Of a stretch of 64,000 bases of DNA, positions 19,875-34,000 are shown piece by piece. Each line of letters opens with the position of its first letter. Position 1 is the stretch's first letter. The stretch lies in the NCBI GenBank assembly GCA_031761405.1, contig JASEVX010000008.1:40183675-40247674 (forward strand), written 5' to 3'. This stretch comes from Serripes groenlandicus. Taxonomy: Eukaryota; Mollusca; Bivalvia; Cardiida; Cardiidae. The position numbers and the translations under genes were made by a program. Under the pieces are notes generated by a model, which searched no databases, was not told the origin of the DNA, and saw nothing but the letters and a program-made list of their open reading frames with translations.

Positions 19875-21945
19875 TCATAAAAACAAGAGCACCGCGTATG
19901 GCATAGAAGCTTGACTGATAGAAAAAAGAAAGTCGATCACCTGAATGATAGTTAATTAGAAGCAAATATTTAACTGCAAATATCTGTGAAAATTTGATCA
20001 GGAGTTCAAATGAAACTGCAAGGACTGGACACTCAGTTAAAGAAATAGTTTATCAGTAAAAGCCATTTTTATCTTGAAATCTAACAAGAGCTTTCTCAAT
20101 TTCTGATGCTGTAGCAACAAAGGTTCTACACAGAATGCAAGTCTTTGAACAATTCCTTGTCATTTGTAGCTAAAAAGTTCAATTTTCCCCTTTTGTGATG
20201 ACGCGAGGTTGCTAAAACTTCGTGCATAGGTGAGCTACAAATGGAATTTCCAAATTTTGTCATTTTGCCCCTTTTCTGATGCCTCCTGACTGCCATGTTT
20301 TTCAACAATCTTTGTAGAGGCTCACCTAAGGAACATTTCTACCAAACTATATAGGAATCGGACATGCAGATTCAAAGAAGAAGATTTTTAAAGCTTGGAC
20401 ATTTTGCCCCCTTTCTGATGCCGCAGCAACCCTGACGGCCATGTTTTTCAACACATCGGACATATTTGAAAAATCTTGGTAGAGGGTGCCTCAAAAACAT
20501 TTGTGAAAAATAATTTTCAAATCGGGCTAATTCTTTTGGACGAGAAGATTTTTTAAGTTTTAACAATGCACATATAAGTAAGGAAAACAGTCTCCACCCC
20601 CTGTCGGCCATGTTTTTCAACGGATCGGAAATATTTGAACAAACTTGGTAAAGGGTTCCCAAAGGAACATTTGTGCAAAATAATTTTCAAATTGGGCTTA
20701 TACTTTTGAACAAGAAGATTTTCAAAGTTTTAACAGTGCACATAAAAGGAAAACAAGCTTAGCCCCCTGGAACCCATATTTTTTCAACGGATCGGAAATA
20801 TTTGAACAATCTTGGTAAAGGGTTCCCCAATGAACATTTGTGCAAAATAATTTCAAATCGGGCCCAGTACTTTTGGACAAGAAGATTTTTAAAGTTTAAA
20901 CAATGCACATATAAGGAAAACAGGCTCCACCCCCTGGCGGCCATGTTTTTCAACGGATCGGAAATATTTGAACAATCTTGGCAAAGGGTGCCCCAATGAA
21001 CATTTGCGGTAAATAATTTTCAAATCGGGCCAGTACTTTTGGACGAGAAGATTTTTAAAGTTTTAACAATATACATATAAGGAAAACAAGCTCCGCCCGC
21101 TGGCGGCCATGTTTTGCAACGGATCGGAAATATTTGAACAATCTTGGTAAAGGGTGCCCCAAGGAACATTTGTGCAAAATAATTTTCAAATTGGGGCCAG
21201 TACTTTTGGACAAGTAGATTTTTAAAATTTTAACAATGCACATATAAGGAAAACAGGCTCCGCCCCCTAGCGGCCATGTTTTTCAACCGATCACAAATAT
21301 TTGAACAATCTTGGTAAAGGGTGCCCCAATGAACATTTGTGCAAAATAATTTTCAAATCGGGCCAGTACTTTTGGACAAGAAGATATTTTAAGTTTTAAC
21401 AATGCACATATAAGGAAAACAAGCTCCGCCCCCTGGCGGCCATGTTTTTCAACCGATCAGAAATATTTGAACAATGTTGGTAAAGGGTTCCCCAATGTAC
21501 ATTTGTGCAAAATAATTTTCAAATCGGGCCAGTACTTTTGGACAAGAAGATTTTTAAAGTTTTAACAATGCACATATAAGCTCCGCCCCCTGGCGGCCAT
21601 GTTTTTCAACGGATCGGAAATATTTGAACAATCTTGGTAGAGGGTACCCCAAGGAACATTTGTGCAAAATAATTTTCAAATCAGGCCAGTACTTTTGGAC
21701 AAGAAGATTTTTTAAGATTTGGCAATTTTCCCCTTTTCTGTTGCCGCAGCAACCAAAGTTCTCGATGGAATTTAAATCTTTGAACAATTTTGAAAGAGGT
21801 CCACCAAAGGAACATTCCTGTGAAGTTTGGTTGAAATTGGTCAAGTGGTTAAGGAGGAGATGATCTAAATGTTAACGACGGACGACGCCAGACGGACAAA
21901 AAGTGATCAGAATAGCTCACCTTGCGATCTAAAAAAAGCTGAGCT
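19875..21945 (+). mobile_element. Pearl-like element with about seven 168-bp tandem units
   Basis: It opens AAACAAGAGCACCGCGTATGG and ends ACGGACAAAAAGTGATCAGA...TAGCTCACCTTGCGATCTAA. The middle (about 20460-21720) repeats a unit with TACTTTTGGACAAGAAGATT, TTTTAACAATGCACATATAA, GCTCCGCCCCCTGGCGGCC and ATCGGAAATATTTGAACAAT at a spacing near 167 bp. Short ORFs here are repeat artefacts. The unit also builds the outer element at 8.7-18.8 kb, in the opposite orientation. Confidence 0.65.
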
Positions 21946-22519
21946 GAACAAAATCCTTAACCGGACGACCACAGCAGTCAATAGAGCTACACTGAGGTAA
22001 TTACATAACGTCAGTGGTGGATGCAGCATGTTTAATCATAATAGGAGGGACAAGCCAGACCTGAATGTTTCCCAAAATATACAGTAAAATTTACGGCTGA
22101 AGTGTTCCATAACCATCCGTGGTTGTTGGACACTTTACTCCGTGGAGATAAACTCGCCGTCTAAATAAATTGTGCCCGCGGTGCATGGACATCATGTTCA
22201 AATAATGTTGTCACCTGTGGCCAAGGTAAAGATGTTAAAATATCATTGCCAAGCATTCTGGTGTTCAGGTTTTGTAATGTTATGTGTTTGCCTATTCATA
22301 TCATTGAAAATATACATGTTTAATTGACCGTTGTTTTTTGTTTATAGAAAAAAAGTTGAGTAATTTCTCAAGGCAGGGATCACCTTTTCACTCTTGTCCG
22401 TCAGTCGTGATCTCACTGACATGTTGTTAGGCAATGCATTTTCTTAAGAAAACATCTTGTGGTGCTTTCAGAAAAGTAATTCAGAGACATTGAGTTAGAT
22501 GTCATTATCTGGGAAAGTG

Positions 22520-22749
22520 TTAACCCTTTCCCTCATACGACAATTCTGCAGCAGACGACTTTAAACATATTTTGTCAAAATATAGAAAATCTCTATAATT
22601 GAGTGGATAACCTATGACTAAAAGTGGAAAACATTGTGGCAAAAGGAGAAATTGCTCGTTTTGAGCAATTTCTTCTTTTGTCACTATGTTTTCAAAAAGC
22701 TGTCTGCTGCAGAGGAGTCAGAAAGCATCTGTATGAGGGAAAGGGTTAA
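22520..22749. mobile_element. TTAA-flanked foldback MITE (reference copy)
   Basis: It starts TTAACCCTTTCCCTCATACG and ends CTGTATGAGGGAAAGGGTTAA. Subterminal CTGCAGCAGACG/GTCTGCTGCAG repeats face inwards. The centre GGAGAAATTGCTC...GAGCAATTTCTTC is an inner hairpin framed by AAAACATTGTGGC and GTCACTATGTTTTC. The TTAA duplication and CCCTTT ends suggest a piggyBac-type origin. No coding capacity. At least 30 full or partial relatives lie in this window. Confidence 0.75.
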
Positions 22750-22886
22750 ATGAGCCTGAGCCTGGATACAATAAGGAGTTTGAAGAATATCAAAAGAAAA
22801 AATATATATTCAAAAAACTTTTATTATAAATTAATTTTTAACTACTTTGAGCATCGAGGCGTAACATATTTCCTATGTTGTCAAGT

Positions 22887-23080
22887 TTTAACCCTTCCCA
22901 TTTGCAACAAATCTGCAGCAGTCGACTTAAAACATCAAATCAAAAATATGTAAAATCTCTAGAAATGAAAGACTAATTATTGTATTGAATTGAAAACATT
23001 GTGGTTATAAGGAGAACTTGCTCATTATGAGACTATTCTCCTTTTACCACAATGTTTACAAATGTTGTCTGCAAGTGGGA
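22887..23080. mobile_element. TTAA-family MITE, diverged
   Basis: TTTTAACCCTTCCCATTTGC...AAATCTGCAGCAGTCGAC opens it, and GTTGTCTGCAAGTGGGAAAA closes it. Partial relatives follow at 23320-23525 and 23740-23937. Confidence 0.55.
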
Positions 23081-23996
23081 AAAGTTATTATGTACACGGT
23101 CACTCCAATTCAATGCTCAATTGTAGCTATACTATCATACTATTTTTAAAATAGATAATCCAGTTATCGTCCATCACAGAATAAATATCACAGTTGCTTC
23201 ATTATGCTATTTACAGAAACCTAGAGATGAAAGTGGAAATGTCCTAAGATCCTTATTTGACCATGCTGTGGGTGTTTGAAAGAATGGTGCCCATGAGATT
23301 ATTATTTTGAATACCCACATCATATTATACAACAAATTGACAGCAGACAACTTTGAAATCATCAAGAGAATAATATAAATTCTCTTTCATATATATAAAA
23401 GTTTAGTTTAAGAATCGAGTTAAAAACATTGTGGCATAAGAAGAAAATGCTCATTTTAGCATTTATCACAATTGTTTTCAAAATAAGTCTGCTGCAGAGG
23501 TGTCTATATAGGAAAGGGTTAATAAGATATGTAGAAAAGGGAAGTTAACACCAACTTATCTAGGGTTCTGTATTATTTGGTCATCTTGTTAAATGAAAAG
23601 CATTAAGCTAAATAGAGATCACATTTGCTTCTCTGTTTTTGGCATCATATGAAACTAATAATGAAATGAAGTGATAAACAATCAAATAATTAATAATTGT
23701 TGAGAACAGTTTCTTAAATAAATAATGAATATTTACATTCTAACCTTTCCAACATATAGAAGCCATTTGACACATCTGCAGGAGATAACTTGAAAACATT
23801 GTGGCAAAAGGAGAAATTACTCATAATGTGCAATTTGCCACAATGTCTATTATTTATTGAGATTTTCCATGTTTACATCTTGAATTTTTTTGCAGTCATC
23901 TGCTGCAGATTTGTTTTATGTGGGAAAGGGTTAAATAAAGATTTGTTATTTTTCTTAATGTAAAATCTGTTTAATAGTGACAATTTCATATTGTAC

Positions 23997-24216
23997 TAAA
24001 TACGACAATTCTGCAGCAGACGACTTTGAACATATTTTGTCAAAATATATAAAAAATTCTATAATTGAATAGATAACCTATGACTAAAAGTGGAAAAACA
24101 TTGTGGCAAAAGAAGAAATTGCTCTTTTTGAGCAATTTCTTCTTTTGTCACCATGTTTTCAAAAAGCTGTCTGCTGCAGAGGCATCAAAAAGCGTCTATA
24201 TGAGGGAAAGGGTTAA
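23997..24216. mobile_element. TTAA-family MITE, left end lost
   Basis: It joins the family at ATACGACAATTCTGCAGCAG and ends TATATGAGGGAAAGGGTTAA. The inner hairpin GAAATTGCTCTTTTTGAGCAATTTC is intact. Confidence 0.65.
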
Positions 24217-24902
24217 GCCATGGAAGGTCCACACGCTGATGATTATGAGATAAAAGAAATGATTATTTACATAATTATGAACGCACTTTTCACCTGACAA
24301 ATGTTAACTTCGCCTATCAATTAAATAATGACCCAGAGAATTTGACCAATATTGAGAGTTGAAAACATTTGTTTTGGAAAATATAATTATTTCTCTTCTT
24401 AACCCTTTCCTTTATACAACAAATGTTTTCAACTATCAATATTGGTCAAAATAATATTTTCAAAAGTTGTTTGTATAACGAAAACAGTTTAATTTCTCCT
24501 TTTCCCATACTATTTGAAAAGAAGTTGAATGACACAGAGGCGCCAGCTGCGGTCATCAAAAGATGTTTGCATCACAAAAATATATCATCACGTCGTTTGG
24601 TGGCAAAAGGTACAAGTTTGCATTTCTTAACAGTGTAGGTTCAGATCAGCTTGGCATCTGCTTCATCTCATGAGACTTTACACAAATTGACAGAATATTT
24701 TTTAAAAAGCTTCTGTAAGTACTAAGAGAATTATTGATCTCGATCTACACTTTTAACAAAAGCCAACTTTGTACCTTTTCCCTTGGATGTACTCATATCG
24801 GTATCGATCATTTTGCGACATATTTAAGTTGTAAGCTGGTGAGTGGTAAAAGAAATATCTGTTTCACAGAAACATATGGTGACCAGTCTGTTTGTGATCA
24901 CT

Positions 24903-25004
24903 TTAGAAGGCTTCTTCTTCCTCCGTGGGTGGCACAGTTGATACTCGACTTGGAGCTCGTTTTGCCATCACTGCATCTTTGTCTAACAATGTACTCTCCG
25001 TAAC
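24903..25004 (-). CDS. WD-repeat gene, candidate last exon
   Basis: Acceptor TTTTAACATTACAG. In phase 0 it reads VTESTLLDKDAVMAKRAPSR...PPTEEEEAF and stops at TAA. Joined directly to the previous mapped exon the phase would differ and the frame looks less protein-like, so a small exon may be missing. Confidence 0.5.
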   Translation of the reverse strand, partial: VTESTLLDKDAVMAKRAPSRVSTVPPTEEEEAF

Positions 25005-28000
25005 CTGTAATGTTAAAACAATTATTGTAAGCATCAGCAATAATATTCCTGATTAAGTTTACATTAACAGCATGTGAAAAGGATCTTAGTGCATTATCAA
25101 CTGATACTGCATCATTTTTTCATACAGCATTAATTGATTTATTTTGTATTTAACGCCAATTTCAAAAAAAATCAGTTACCTGTATATCACATTTCCTGGG
25201 TAAGTTGCCAGTACTACTGCTCCATTTATCCTGAGTGCAAGGAGTGCAGCAATTACTACAATTTTAAAGTCTTTGGTTTGACTCGGCTTAGGATCAAACC
25301 CGCACTGAAGAGGACGATCTGCCTCTACACTACCGAGGCAGTGTTTCATACGGAAAATAAAAGGAACAATGTCAAAAGGTTAACAATAAAGGGTCATCTT
25401 CTTTGACAGTGCTGTGTAATATTGGAGAGAATATTGCTCAAAATATTGCTCAAAACTTTGTATCAAAATACTTCCTCCTTTTTTTTTTTAGATAATTTCC
25501 AAAGCAGAAGTCTAAAAACAAGACGTGTCGCCTAACCCAGCTTTGACTATCAATACAAGCGTAAAAGACAAAGACAAAATGTGTGTGCAAAATTTGAAGT
25601 CTGCGAGTGAAACAAGTACTGGTAGGGCTACAATTCTAGTTGTTCATCAGAAGTAACATTGAAGTGTAGACAAAAATGTCATTCTTTAGTAACTTGCCCC
25701 TGCCATTTTATTATCTGGGCAAGCATACACTTAAAATGGTGGAGTCCTTTGGACATGATGTAGCAAGCAAAAGGCTATGGAGACAACGTTTTTGTAGACC
25801 AGACAAGTTTAACGTGGGAAGGGTTAACCCTTTCCCTCATATAGACGATTTCTGACGCCTCTGCAGCAGACGGCATTTTGAAAACATAGTGACAAAAGAA
25901 AAATTGCTCAAAACAAGCAATTTCTCCTTTTGCCACAATGTTTTTCACTTTTAGTCATAGGTTATCCATTTAATTATAGAGATTTTCTATTTTTTTGACA
26001 AAACATGTTCAAAGTCGTCTGCTGCAGAATTGTTGTTTGAGGGAAAGGGTTAAACAGTAGTTTGCTTCCTTACTCATGTATTGATTCCAAACATCAAGTT
26101 GTCTCGTCGTGTTCCAGAAATATCTTGTGAGAATATGTGTATGCACAGACTCATCCTAGTCTTCCATGAAGCAATAAGACCACTTTTTGCCTGACACACG
26201 ACACGGCTCATATCGAGGGCTTGGCGTGAAACGGTTGTAACTAAAAACCTATTTTGAAAACCCTGTTTTTGACCCCTTTGTAAACAATGCAAATTTAGGT
26301 GTCATTGCTCAGAATGAGCAATGGCACCTAAATTTCCATTGTTTTTCAAGAAAAATGATTTAACGCTTATAAAGACTTTATGATATATCTACTTACATCT
26401 TTCTCCAACATTCTGTAGTTCTCCACTTTATCATTGAGCAGTATTTTCCGTATTGTTTTTGGATGATCTCGTACCAGCCCCGCTTTTCTCATCTCCATAT
26501 CAAGTTTAGCCATGAGAATCTTTCTTGCGGCCACGGCAGGGTGCTGTATATCTGCTAGTCTCCAGTTTGCAGTGTCTACTCTTAATTCTGCAGGAACCAG
26601 CTTAAAATCTTTCCTGTAGGTGTTGGTAAAAATAAAAGTTTTAATATTTTTCACCTGACATTTCCCTTATACTTGCACTTTAATACTATGTGGCTTATAA
26701 AGAGGACATTTTATGTTTCTGCAGCAGAAGAGTTTTAACCCTTTCTAACATACAAACGATCTGCAGCTGATTTAGGCAAAAGTATGGCAAATTTCTTTAA
26801 CCCTTTCCCTCATACGATAATTCTGCAGCAGAGGACTTTGAACATATTTTGTCAAAAAATAGAAAATCTCTATAAATGAATTGATAACCTATGACTAAAA
26901 GTGGAAAACATTGTGACAAAAGGAGAAATTGCTCGTTTTGAGCAATTTCTTCTTTTGTCACTATGTTTTCAAAAAGCTGTCTGCTGTCTGCTGATTACAG
27001 TTGAAAATATGGCAGGAAAGAGGAATTGCTTATTACTTCTTCTTCTTTTGCCACAATGTTTTCAAATATCCTTTGCTGCAGATTCTTCTGCAAGTGAGAA
27101 AGGGTTGCAACAAACAAATTCTTTGGCTAAATTCATACAATCTATGAATACCTTGGATGTCGTGTCTGAATATACTAAAACTATTGTTATTAAATTGGTT
27201 ATGTGAGTTGGTTCAAAATATTACCCAAATTATTGTTGGATAAATCCCAAATAATGAATACTTTTAAAAGATACAAGTCAGAAAAATGCTGTTTTATTTG
27301 CGAATTTGCCAAAAATGGCTCAACTTCTAGGGTCTGTTTAACCCTTTCCTACATTCAACAAATCTGTAGCAGATGGCTCTAAAAATATCTAGGGGAAAAA
27401 TATGCAAAATCTCTATAAATGAAAAAATAATAATTGATTACAGTTGAAAACTATTTGGCCTATGGAGAATTGCTCACTATCACCCTATTTTTACGTTGGC
27501 CAAAATGTTTTCATAAATTGCCTGCTGCAGGGGCGTCAAAATGCATTTACAAGTTAACCATCTACAAATGCAGTGATATAACTGAACAAGAGGGCCAGTA
27601 TCACTCAACTGCTATAAGGCAAAAATGAAATCACTATAACCTTTAACCCTTTCCCACATACAACAAATCTGCAGCAGACGAATTTGAAAACATCTAGGTG
27701 AAAACACGGAAAATCACTAAAAATGTAGATATAAATACTGAACAAAGTTGAAATCTCCTTTTATAAAACTATTTTTATTTTCAAAAGTCGATTGCTGCAG
27801 AGGCCTCTATATTTGGGAGAGGGTTAAAGGCAAAACAGATCATATCAATATTCAACAAATCAATATGGCTTGAAGGAATCTGATAGAGGGTAACCCAAGG
27901 AACATTTCTACAAAATTATTTGTTATAAGCTTTTGGTTGCCATGGAAACCAGAATTTTGGATGGATAAAAAAACAAGAACTGTCAGTAAGACTATTCCAC

Positions 28001-31000
28001 CGCTTATTACTAACTGAGATATGGACCTATGTAGTTGCATGCAAAACTTAAACCAGAATTTCTAAGTCAAATAATAAAGAACAATGGCTGGGAAGGGTTG
28101 TATAAAGTTTAAATGCTATGCATCTAGTAGTTACTGAGATATGGAAGCTTAATGTAGTTGCATGCAACACTTTACTCAGAATTTCAAGGACCAAAAAGGG
28201 CCATAATTTGCATTATATGCAGAATAGTTCTAACTTAATTATTTATATAGGTGTGAAACTTGGGAAGCATTGTATAACGTTTCAATGCAATACATCTAGT
28301 AGTTACTGAGCTATCGTGAAATATATGTACTTGCATGTAAAACCTAAACCAATGTGTGACGCCAGGGTGAGTACAGTAGCTCTCATATTCTTCGAAAAGT
28401 CAAGCTTAAAATGAAGGAATTTAGGAGAGAACATTGAGAGGATGCTTGCTTTTAAGTTACATCCAAAGTTGGCCCAGTTGTTAGAGAGAAGAAGTCATTT
28501 GAAGAAAAAAGTTAATTAATGGATAGACGCACGACGGACAATTCACATTGACATAACTTGATAAGCTTGACTGGCTTACAGTCAGTGGAGCTAAAAATTT
28601 GTGAAAGGGGCGTAACATAACCATATACTCAAAGGTGTATGAATCCACTTACAATCCTGTGTAAGTTTTCCACATGGCTCTTCTGTCAGGGTACTTATTG
28701 CTATCCCGGAACGATACCACAATCATCTTGTTGAATTTCTGAAATCCAGAGGGTGGTTCTGTGATTTGGGTTTTAAGTTTTAACACTTTCTGACGTGGAA
28801 CAAATTTGCAGCAGAAGACTTTTAAAAAATACATGTAAAAATATGGAAAATGTCTTTAAATGAAAGTATAATAATTGAAAAGAGTTGAAAACATAGTGGC
28901 AGATAGAGACATTGCTCAACTGTAGTTTCACATGATCTCTGGTTTTATTCTTAAAGTTACATTTTATTAAACATATTTATTTTACATTGATTGCACAACA
29001 ACCTTTCACTTCATATCAAGACTCCGGAAATTATGAAATCTCAATTGGTCTGGTGAAATTTTTATCAGCCCCCCCAGAGGCCTGCTTTAAATTAATCGCT
29101 CTCGATGTCTACTTCCTGTAGACTTTTAAAACCAGAACACTCTGCATTTGAATGGAAAACTAAACGATTCAAAGATCCCAAAAGGCAGAAACCATTCATC
29201 ACTGTATTCGACCCGGGACCTTTGGTACAAGAGACCACTACCACTGCCTTCCACCAGTACATCTGTAATTGGCTTAAAAATAATATCAATGTAAGGGCAG
29301 ACAACTGTGGAAAAGCAGATAGTACTGAAATTGAGCACATACAAACAAAATCTAGGCAAAAATATAAAAGTCTTTATTATTAAAATTGTTATTTTGAGCA
29401 ATATCTCCTTTTTTCACAATGTCTTCAAAAAAAATAGTTCACAAATATAATTTTTTACACATTTTTGTTCCTTAATATAAGAGATTTTCTGAAGAATTTC
29501 AGGATTGGTTTTGGTAACTGAAATGGCATGTATGAGTACTATGTTTCGGGTGTTTCTGGACCAAATTAGTGTAACTCAGTGATACCCCAAAATCTTAATC
29601 TCATCATTAAAATCCGGCAGTATATTCTATTATTTGTCAATTGTACATATTATTAAATATTAGTAAATATTTGGCACTGAAGATTTAAAGCTCCATAATT
29701 GTTTTCGAATAAGATAGCATAACAAATTCGGTCAGGAAAAACAGTTCATTAAGCCTTTCCCCCTTGCCAACAATATTGGACACATTTGCAGCAGATAACT
29801 TTTAAAATAATTTTCCTTTTGCAACAATGATTTCAATAATAACACCTACATTATGATTTGTTCACAAATCATACTAGATGATTTCAAAGTCGATTACCGT
29901 AAATATGTTGTATGTAGTTAAATAACTAGTTGAATGAATGACGCCTCTGCAGCAGACGGCTTTTTGAAAACATAGTGACAAAAGAAGAAATTGCACAGAA
30001 CGTGCAATTTCTCCTTTTGCCACAATGTTTTTCACTTTTTGTCATAGGTTATCCATTTAATTAAAGAGATTTTCTATGTTTTGACAAAATATGTTCAAAG
30101 TCGTCTGCTGCATAATTGTCGTATGAGGGAAAGGGTTATGTACAAGACAAGAAAGACTTACATGAGCATAGACAATACAATGTATTTTTCCTTCAAAACA
30201 GACGGCAGTACACTGTGCATTCGGGGGTACAGGTAACTGACTCTCAGGAAGGACACACCCTCTACGTGTCTCTGTATTTAAAAAACATGTATAAATAAAA
30301 CTGGTTCATGAACATCCTTATAATTGTTATCTATCACTTTCTCTCAAACAGATGCTTTCTGATGCTTCTAGAGCAGACCACTTTTGAAAACCCCAATGTT
30401 TTCAGATTTGTTCAATAATTGTTATTTCTTTTATAGACGTTTTTCAATATATTTGAATAAATGCTTTTATAGTTGTCTGCTGCAGATTTGCTTTATATGG
30501 GAAAGGGGATAAGCTACTTCAGGCTAATAGGGTTAAGCGGTTGGTGACAACTAGGGCTATCAATCCATGGGTTGTAAGTTTTAATCCTGGCTTGTCCATC
30601 ATCCTTTCTGCTACTTGACAAGAGTAATACATGTAGCGTCATTCAACTTCCACTAATGGGCTATCAATCTACTTTGGAAGGGAGCCATGATCCTGGAAAC
30701 TATTACAAAACTTAAATCAGAGTTGATCCAGGCTATTAACCCTTTTCCCACATGCACCAAATCAGCAGCAGACAACTTTGAAAACATCCTGGCAAAAGTT
30801 TGAAAAATTTCCATAAAAGAAAGAGTTAATGCAAAAGGAGAAATTGCTCGTTTTGAGCAAGTTCTCCTTTAGTCAGTCCCCATGTTATCAAAAGTCGTCT
30901 GCTACAGATGCGTCAGAAAGCGTCTGATATTTGGAAAGGGTTAAAAGATTGCAACATAACTTGCCTCGCCCAAGAAGCTGTGTTGTTTCGGACCCATTTG

Positions 31001-34000
31001 CCGCTTTGAAAATGAAATTCTTGTAACATTCAAAATACAGTCAAGATTTAGAAACTTGAGACTTCTGGCTCTTTCCAAATCTCAAAAATAGACTATGAGG
31101 CAGAAAAAATGTGGTCTGTTGTTGAAAGAAAATTGCTGTCATGTTACAGTCAGCAGCATGTGTATCAGTCAAGAGTTTGAGAGGTGGAGGTAGAACAGCA
31201 TTGATTGTTTTGGTGTTTAAGGCTGGTTTCAACAATTTTTCCATTATATCAAGGCATTTCCGGGGTAAGTTACCAGTATTACTGGTCCATTTATCTTGAC
31301 ACCAGCCAGTCAGTCGTAATGATAACCCGTAACTCTTCAGGGCCAAGGATGTCAGCCCATTACTTACTTACATTATTAAAATCTTTGGTATAATGGAGCA
31401 AGAGCCATTCCTGCATAGGGCTTTTGAAAGGATGAGTTGGCAAAGATCTGATGTCTTACTTGTTTTTATATTATAGAATCTGATCACAAAATTAACCCTT
31501 TCTCATATACAGACGCTTTTTGATGCCTGTACAACAGGCGCTTTTTGATGCCCGTACAAAAGACGATTGTAGAAAACATTGTGACAAAAGGAGAAATTGC
31601 TCATAATGAGCAATTTCCCCTTTTGCTACACTGTTTTCAATTCTACCCACTGATTTTATTTTCATTTGTAGGGATTTGTTATTTTATTTGCCTGGATGTT
31701 TTCTGCTGACGATTTGTTGTATGTGGAAAGGGTTAAGACAAAAGGGAAGAAAGGCTCATTATGAGTAATTTCATATTTTGTCTTAATGTTTTCAAAAGAC
31801 ATCTGCACATGGCAGAAGGTTAACCCCCCATTTCCAAAATACAACAAATCTGCAGCCAATGACTTTGAAAACATCTACGTAAAAATATGGTAATTATCTA
31901 TAAACTAGAAATATCACTGAAGGTGATGAATACCCCCAGCTGGTGCCTGACAATATACATATGTATGAGAAATTCAAGGGGCCATAACTAATTTTCTGAC
32001 CAAGGGTTGCTGAGAAATAGTGTTCGCAAGAAATATATACAGACCAACTATGTATGAGAAATTGAAGGGGCCATAACTCATTTAAAAATGATTCCAGTGC
32101 AACATGCCGACAATATGCACAACTAGGCTTGGTATCAATCATTCTTGTGAAGTTATATTAAATTCTGACCAAGGGTTGCTGAGAAATAGTGTTCACAAGA
32201 AATGTCTCTAGACCAACTATGTATGAGAAATTCAAGGGGCCATAACTCATTTAAAAATAATTCCAGTGCAACACGCCTACAATATGCACAACTAGGCTTG
32301 GTATCAATCATTCTTGTGAAGTTATATTGAATTCTGACCAAGGGTTGCTGAGAAATAGTGTTCACAAGAAATGTCCAGACCAACGGACCGTACGACCGAC
32401 CAACTGACAAACCGACCGACAAGCGTGACTGCTATATAGCCCCCATATACTAAGTATCTGGGGGTATAATGAAAGTATGATTATATATGAGTTAAAAACA
32501 TTGTTACTAAAGAAAAAATTGCTCATTATTTCTCCTTCTGTCACAATATTTCCAGAAGACCTCAAACCTTCTCATCATTTTCATCTACAGCCACATTCAA
32601 ATTAACCTTTTCCCACATGTTGACGCATCTGCAGTAGACAACTTTTGAAAAACTTTGTAGCAAAAGGCAAACAAAATTAATAATGAACATTTTCTCCTTT
32701 CACCACAATATTTTCATATATACCAAAAAAAAAGTAAGTGTACCTTTTGTGTTAGTATTTTCTTCATCATCTTCATCATCTTCATCTTCATCTTCTTCAA
32801 CAGCTTTATTTAAATCTGCGTCATCTGTGGAATCAAACTCGAAGCCAAATTCTCCCGTTCTGAGGACTAGTTGACCGGACGTGATCGAGTAACACACCAG
32901 TTGTCCGCTGATCATCACAAACATGTATTCCGATCCGGTTGGACCAAACACACGCGTCATCTATAAATAATTATAACGGTAGACATCATATCAACTCATG
33001 AACTAGACTGGTATCATGTTAGAATCTACTGATCATCACAAACATGTATTCCGAGATGGTCGGACCAAACACATGTGTCATCTACAAATTATTATAACGG
33101 TAGACATCAAATCAACTCATGTACTAGACTGGTATCATGTTAGAATCTACTGATCATCACAAACATGTATTCCGAGCCCGTCGGACCAAACACACGCGTC
33201 ATTTACAAATTATTATAACGGTAGACATCATATCAACTCATGTACTAGACTGGTATCATGTTAGAATCTACTGATCATCACAAACAGGTTTTCCGAGCTG
33301 GTCGGACCAAACACAAATGTCATCTACAAAAAATTATAATGGTAGACATCATATCAACTAATGTACTACACTGGTATCATGTTAGAATCTACTGATCGTC
33401 ACAAACAAGTATTTCGAGCCGGTCGGACCAAACACACGCGTCATCTAAAAATTACTATAACGGTAGACATCATATCAACTCATGTACTAGACTGGTATCA
33501 TGTTAGAATCTACTGATCGTCACAAACAAGAATTCAGAGCCGGTCGGATCAAAAACACGCGTCATCTACAAATTATTATTACATTTTAATTATGATCAGA
33601 GGACTAGATAAAGAGGAGTAAACAGGTATATCTTCAATGGTATGTCTGTTAGCACTCTTTTAAACCTATGTTGTGGGTACTCAAAAGAATCGTCTCTCTG
33701 AGACGATTCTTTTAAGTATCCACAACATAAGGTTAGAGGGTCAAATTAAACTTTCAGAACATGCAAAACGATTCTTATCTGGAGCTCTATGTAGATCGAC
33801 ATCGTATGATCAAATCAACTAATCCTTTTCCACATACACGAAATCTGAAGGAGACAACCTTGAAAACACCTTTTGCAAAAATAAGGAACATTTTAGGAAT
33901 AAATGTAAAATTATTGAGACAAAAGGAGAAATTGCTAATGGGAGAAATTGGTCACCATGAGCAATTTCTTCTTTTTGTCACAATGTTTTCAAAAGGTGTG

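Noticed and set aside
20372..21860. Several ORFs of 60-100 codons on both strands
   Set aside because: They are translations of the 168-bp tandem unit (e.g. NNLGKG.P.EHLCKII) and recur with every unit.
32909..33586. Regular repeats with spacers resembling a CRISPR array
   Set aside because: The 121-bp units are contiguous tandem copies of an exon edge and intron in an animal gene, with no unique spacers.
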